Source of the DNA: Annona cherimola
Taxonomy: Eukaryota > Streptophyta > Magnoliopsida > Magnoliales > Annonaceae
DNA length: 64,000 bases
Assembly: GCA_030490835.1 (NCBI GenBank)
Contig: CM059973.1
Location: 51,526,008-51,590,007, forward strand
Reading direction: 5' to 3'
Under the pieces are notes generated by a model. That model saw only the letters and a list, made by a program, of their open reading frames with translations, was not told the DNA's origin and ran no database searches. Numbering within the stretch: position 1 is the stretch's first letter; each line of letters begins with the position of its first letter. A program made the translations under genes and the position numbers. Shown here one piece after another: positions 60,830 to 64,000 of the stretch.

Positions 60830-61005
60830 AGAAATAAAATGAAATAAAATAAGATAAAAATAAAATAAAATAATAAATAAAATAATAAAATAATAATAAT
60901 AATAATAATAAAATAAATAATAATAATTATAAAAATAAAAATAGATAGGGATAAAAGATAGAAAAAAGAATAGATACAAAATAAAAAATAATACTAAAAG
61001 AAAAG
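60830..61005. repeat. AAT/AAAT microsatellite in element D leader
   Basis: Runs of AAATAAAATAAT and (AAT)n lie between the primer site and gag. The long minus-strand Phe/Tyr/Leu-rich frame across it is an artefact of this repeat. Confidence 0.9.
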
Positions 61006-61051
61006 AATAAAGCAAGTATCTAAAAACAAAATTTAAAGTAACTCTGAATTC

Positions 61052-61067
61052 TCCGGCAATGGCGCCA
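61052..61067 (-). promoter_or_regulatory. Primer binding site of element D
   Basis: The minus strand reads TGGCGCCATTGCCGGA, seven bases inside the LTR end. It matches the tRNA-Asp-type primer site of Athila-like elements with one or two changes. Confidence 0.8.
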
Positions 61068-61074
61068 AAATACT

Positions 61075-61552
61075 TGTTTGCAATCTCGCCTCAAGTGCAC
61101 AGGTCGTAGATTGTAGTATATAAATTATCGATCCACAGGCAATTCGGGACTATAAACTTTGCTTTTAAATACTTTTCGTGTCGGATATGTAGAGAATATA
61201 GAAAATAAAATAGAAAAGTGGGAAGAGAATTTAGTAAATAAAATAGAAAAATGGGGAGAGAGAATTGCAAATTAAAACAAGTAGAGAAAACGAGAGTGCA
61301 AGTACCTAGAGTCTAAGATTTCACATGCGTCTTTTGCAATGGGTAGTGGTATAATTATTTAATTTGGATATTATTTGTTAAAGGAGAACAAACCTTAATT
61401 TATCTTTGCACCTTCTCTCGAAACCTACAAGCCGTACCCTAATTTCTCTTAACCACCTATTCTCATGGGATTAAGTTAATTAGAATCCATTAAGTTCTTT
61501 GGTTTGTTTATGAAATTCCTCAAGGTCATCATGCCTACTCTCATGGTCTTAG
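61075..61552 (-). mobile_element. 5' LTR of element D (part)
   Basis: The plus-strand reading starts TGTTTGCAATC and matches 27320-28072 up to CATGGTCTTAG, apart from the MITE. There the homology stops abruptly because LTR E is inserted. The remainder of this LTR must lie beyond the window. Confidence 0.82.
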
Positions 61553-61719
61553 TGATGCGCACCAAGTGCTTGTCGTTAAGAGCACTATGATCACCAGTTT
61601 AATTAAAATTAACCGAAACACATTAAAGCTACCACTATGCGGGTGATAGTGTAGAATAACGGTGAGTCGGGTCGAATCCACAGAGAGGCGATGTAGTTTT
61701 GAATTATTTTTAAGAGAAA

Positions 61720-62265
61720 GAAAAGAAGGTATAAAGAAGAGAGAGAAAGAGAGAAGAGAGAAAGAGGAGAGAGAGAGACGTTAGAGAGAGAAGAAGAAGA
61801 AATTAGATAGATAAGAGAGAAGAGAGAGAAAGAGAGAAGAGAGAAAGAAAAGGAAAGAAATTAAGAGAGAGGAGAGAGAGACGTTAGAGAGAGAGAGAGA
61901 AGAAGAAGAAATTAGATAGATAAGAGAGAAGAGAGAGAAAGAGAGAAGAGAGAAAGAGGAGAGAGAGAAAGAGAAGAGAGAGAAAGAGGAGAGAGAGAAA
62001 GAGAAGAGAGAGAAAGAGGAGAGAGAGACGTTAGAGAGAGAGAGAGAAGAAGAAATTAGATATATAAGAGAGAAGAGAGAGAAAGAGAGAAGAGAGAAAG
62101 AGGAAAGGAAAAAAATTAAGAAAGAGGAGAGAGAGACGTTGGAGAAAGAAAAGAAAAGAGAAATTAGAAGAAATTAGAGAGAGAAAGAGAGAAGAGAGAA
62201 AAGAAAAGAGAAAATAGAAGAAATTGGAGAGAAAAGAAAGGGAGACAAGAAGCTAAAAGAAATTA
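61720..62265. repeat. Long GA-rich purine tract with tandem structure
   Basis: About 540 bp of almost pure purine on the plus strand, mainly AGAGAGAAAGAG. Imperfect higher-order units are marked by GAGACGTTRGAG at about 61776, 61878, 62026 and 62135. The tract lies downstream of the TATA box of LTR E, so transcripts of E would carry it as polypyrimidine. Confidence 0.9.
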
Positions 62266-62616
62266 TAATTAGCTAACAACTTAATTAAAACTATTCTAAG
62301 AAAGCAATAAAAACTATGAAATTCAACTATTAAAACAGGAAAGAGAATTACATTAAATTTAATCTAAAAATTACAAAGCATAAAATAAAGCAGTAAATCT
62401 AATATAAAAATTAAAACTACAAATTGAAAAGTAATAACTACGAAACACTACAAAGCATAATAAAATTTACATCACCCGAATATGGAGAGCAAAATCTCCA
62501 CGTAATAGAAATTTTATTGCTTGGCCCCACCTCCTTGCTAGGGGTCCCACAAAATGGGTCCCACCCAAGAGAAGAGAGGGTTGTGATCGAGTGTCTTTTC
62601 TTGGGATGAGAGGAGG

Positions 62617-62627
62617 CCTTTTTATAG
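62617..62627 (-). promoter_or_regulatory. TATA box of LTR E
   Basis: CTATAAAAAGG on the minus strand, followed by a CCTCCTCTC-rich leader. Confidence 0.6.
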
Positions 62628-64000
62628 TTGAAGGAGGGGTCCTCCCACCAAGGTCGAATCCGATGTGGGATTCTCACTTCATTGCCTGTAGCTGCCATTA
62701 CGCTGCTCGGTTTTCTGCATCTGTCGGATAGATAGACGCTGCTGTAATTGACGGTGAAAGCTAGTAGAAATGATGAGCAGCCGTTTTCAAGGTGGGCGTG
62801 AATCCATGGCTGCTGAATTTGGGGCGTTTGTGGGTGGCTAGAAATCGGAGGTAATGGCTGAAAATGGTTGTTGAGATTAACACTGCATCGATTTGCCGCA
62901 ATTTGCAATTGCTGGTTAGAAAGTTTGGAAGCAGGCTGGTGATTGAAATCATGGTGGCGGAAGTGGCTGCCGGTGCTCGGATTTGGAGTTAGAAAAAAAA
63001 TTGGCTCGTGAAGGGGATAGCTGTTGATGGTGAGGTAAAGAACGGACCAGGTTTGGGGCTGCTGGTTTTGCTGTTGACGTTGGGGTAGACGGAGACGGGT
63101 TGAATGGAAGCTGCAGATTGTTGCTTGAATGGATGGGCACGAGCTGCTTGCTGCCATGGCTGCCGATTCTGCTATTGCTTGGATTGGGGAAGACGGAGAC
63201 GAGGAGACGATCAGGCCGGAGCTTTGAGGTGGGTTCCTGCTGCAATGGATCTGGGCTGTTGCCGTAGATCGGGATGGAGAAGATGGTTGCCGCTGCTGGA
63301 TTTGAGGCCGATTTTCTACCACGAAAATGGGTTTAATGGCTGCTTGGTTCAGTAGCTTTGGCGTAGAGCACTAGTGCTCGAATAGCTTGCGGAGTTCGTT
63401 GCTTAGTGTTGCTGAAATGGGGCTAAGGTCGGTGCTGAGATGCATGCTTGCTGGTGGGTTCGGTTGGTGCATGCCGGACTTTGGGCTTGCTGCCGTAAAA
63501 ATGGGTGCTGGTCGATTTGGGGAAGATGGAGCACCATAAAATGGTGCTCCGGCGGTGCACCTGTAGTGATACAAATGCAGCAAACGAAAATGAATTTTAA
63601 AAAAATGTAATTAGTCCGACTAAATAATTTTAATAATCTTGTAAATATTCTTAATTTAAATTTTAATTTCTTTTGAATTATATACTTTTTTTATTCTTTT
63701 GCAGTTAATTCATTTGATCTATAATGAAATATTTTGTACCCATATTTTAAAATATAATTGTAATTATATAATTATGATTTTTCTAATTAAATGATTTCAT
63801 AAATTTTCCCAAATTATTTACACATTTCAACGTTAAAATTTTCTAGGGGATTTATATTTTTAAGAATGTTACAAAATGACCCACTTTATAACAAAATTAA
63901 AGATTTTATTAAAAATATGATTTTCATGAAATTCCACTTAAAACCTGCATTTAATTAATGTTTTAATGTCTAACAGCATGAATTTAATATGAAATTAAAT

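Larger units (their letters stand above)
27320..61552 (-). mobile_element. Athila-type Ty3/gypsy element D, nested host of Sireviruses
   Basis: The minus-strand layout is as follows: 5' LTR (61552 to 61075, cut by element E), tRNA-Asp-type primer site (61067-61052), gag, protease remnant, tail region, polypurine tract, and 3' LTR (30211-27320). The gag-protease frame reads through cleanly once insertions A and C are removed. No reverse transcriptase, RNase H or integrase sequence is found between the protease and the 3' tail, so the copy is deleted or non-autonomous. The outer target duplication cannot be checked because the 5' end lies beyond the window. Confidence 0.8.
61553..64000 (-). mobile_element. 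Gypsy-type LTR E inserted in D 5' LTR (partial)
   Basis: The left end TGATGCGCACCAAG lies exactly where D homology stops (after CTTAG, where the D 3' LTR continues ATTTCC). The plus-strand reading contains GGGTCGAATCCACAGAGAGG, whose complement is typical of the 3' part of Athila/Tat LTRs. A TATA box is at 62627-62617 on the minus strand, so U3 lies to the right. The other end was not found and the LTR is at least 2.4 kb. The 294-residue minus-strand frame at 63322-62438 runs across the TATA box, is Ser/Pro/Gln-rich and matches no family I know. Confidence 0.65.

Noticed and set aside
60527..61015. Hydrophobic N-terminus (Phe/Tyr/Leu-rich) of the element D gag frame, resembling a membrane segment
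   Set aside because: It is encoded by an AAT/AAAT microsatellite in the leader, upstream of the likely start; not a real membrane domain.
62438..63322. 294-residue minus-strand open frame at the right end
   Set aside because: It is low in complexity (Ser, Pro, Gln), crosses the TATA box of LTR E and matches no known family. It is best seen as chance openness in GC-richer U3 sequence.

Overview
The window is plant nuclear DNA, probably from a eudicot. It is AT-rich and gene-poor and is built almost entirely of transposable elements. No host gene with an intact reading frame was recognised. The plant assignment rests on several signs: a Ty1/copia Sirevirus primed by initiator-tRNA-Met, an Athila-type Ty3/gypsy element with a tRNA-Asp-type primer site, a Tat/Ogre-like gag, Tekay-like long terminal repeats (LTRs), plant hAT and Tourist-type elements, and a plant-type SINE. 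The species cannot be told from the sequence alone.

Layout, left to right. 1-240 is an AT-rich tandem repeat. 333-1790 is an LTR fragment of the Tat/Ogre-like family. 4235-5040 is a decayed LINE reverse transcriptase (+). 6660-7410 is the C-terminal part of a hAT transposase (-), with its 5' side expanded into a 157-bp tandem array that carries a SINE with target-site duplications (TSDs). 8625-10741 is a truncated Tekay-like LTR. 10742-12900 is an unassigned GC-richer segment. 12900-16070 is AT-rich. 16075-21190 is a higher-order minisatellite split by a solo Tekay-like LTR (16263-19484). 21560-27319 is a decayed Tat/Ogre-like element (+) holding a hAT-type element and a Tourist MITE.

From 27320 to the right edge lies a nested stack that can be resolved by target-site duplications. 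An Athila-type element D (-) sits in the Tat/Ogre-like element. D's 3' LTR (27320-30211) contains a Tourist MITE. D's gag-protease frame is split by Sirevirus A (+, 32581-56997, TSD ATAAC) and by Sirevirus solo LTR C (-, 57078-58953, TSD GCTTG). A's 5' LTR is itself split by a Tekay-like solo LTR (33866-37842, TSD AGTTG) and by the complete, young Sirevirus B (37928-47738, TSD GTATA). D's 5' LTR (from 61075) is cut at 61553 by another minus-strand LTR (E) that runs off the window.

Sirevirus B is the best-preserved unit. It has near-identical LTRs, a primer binding site, one continuous gag-pol frame interrupted only by two nonsense codons, an intact second ORF (545 aa) and two polypurine tracts. 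A is an older relative with several stops and frameshifts. Both carry a repeated palindromic motif centred on AGTCGACT in their LTRs, and the same motif recurs just upstream of the second ORF. This suggests a shared cis-regulatory module and is the most unusual feature of the window.
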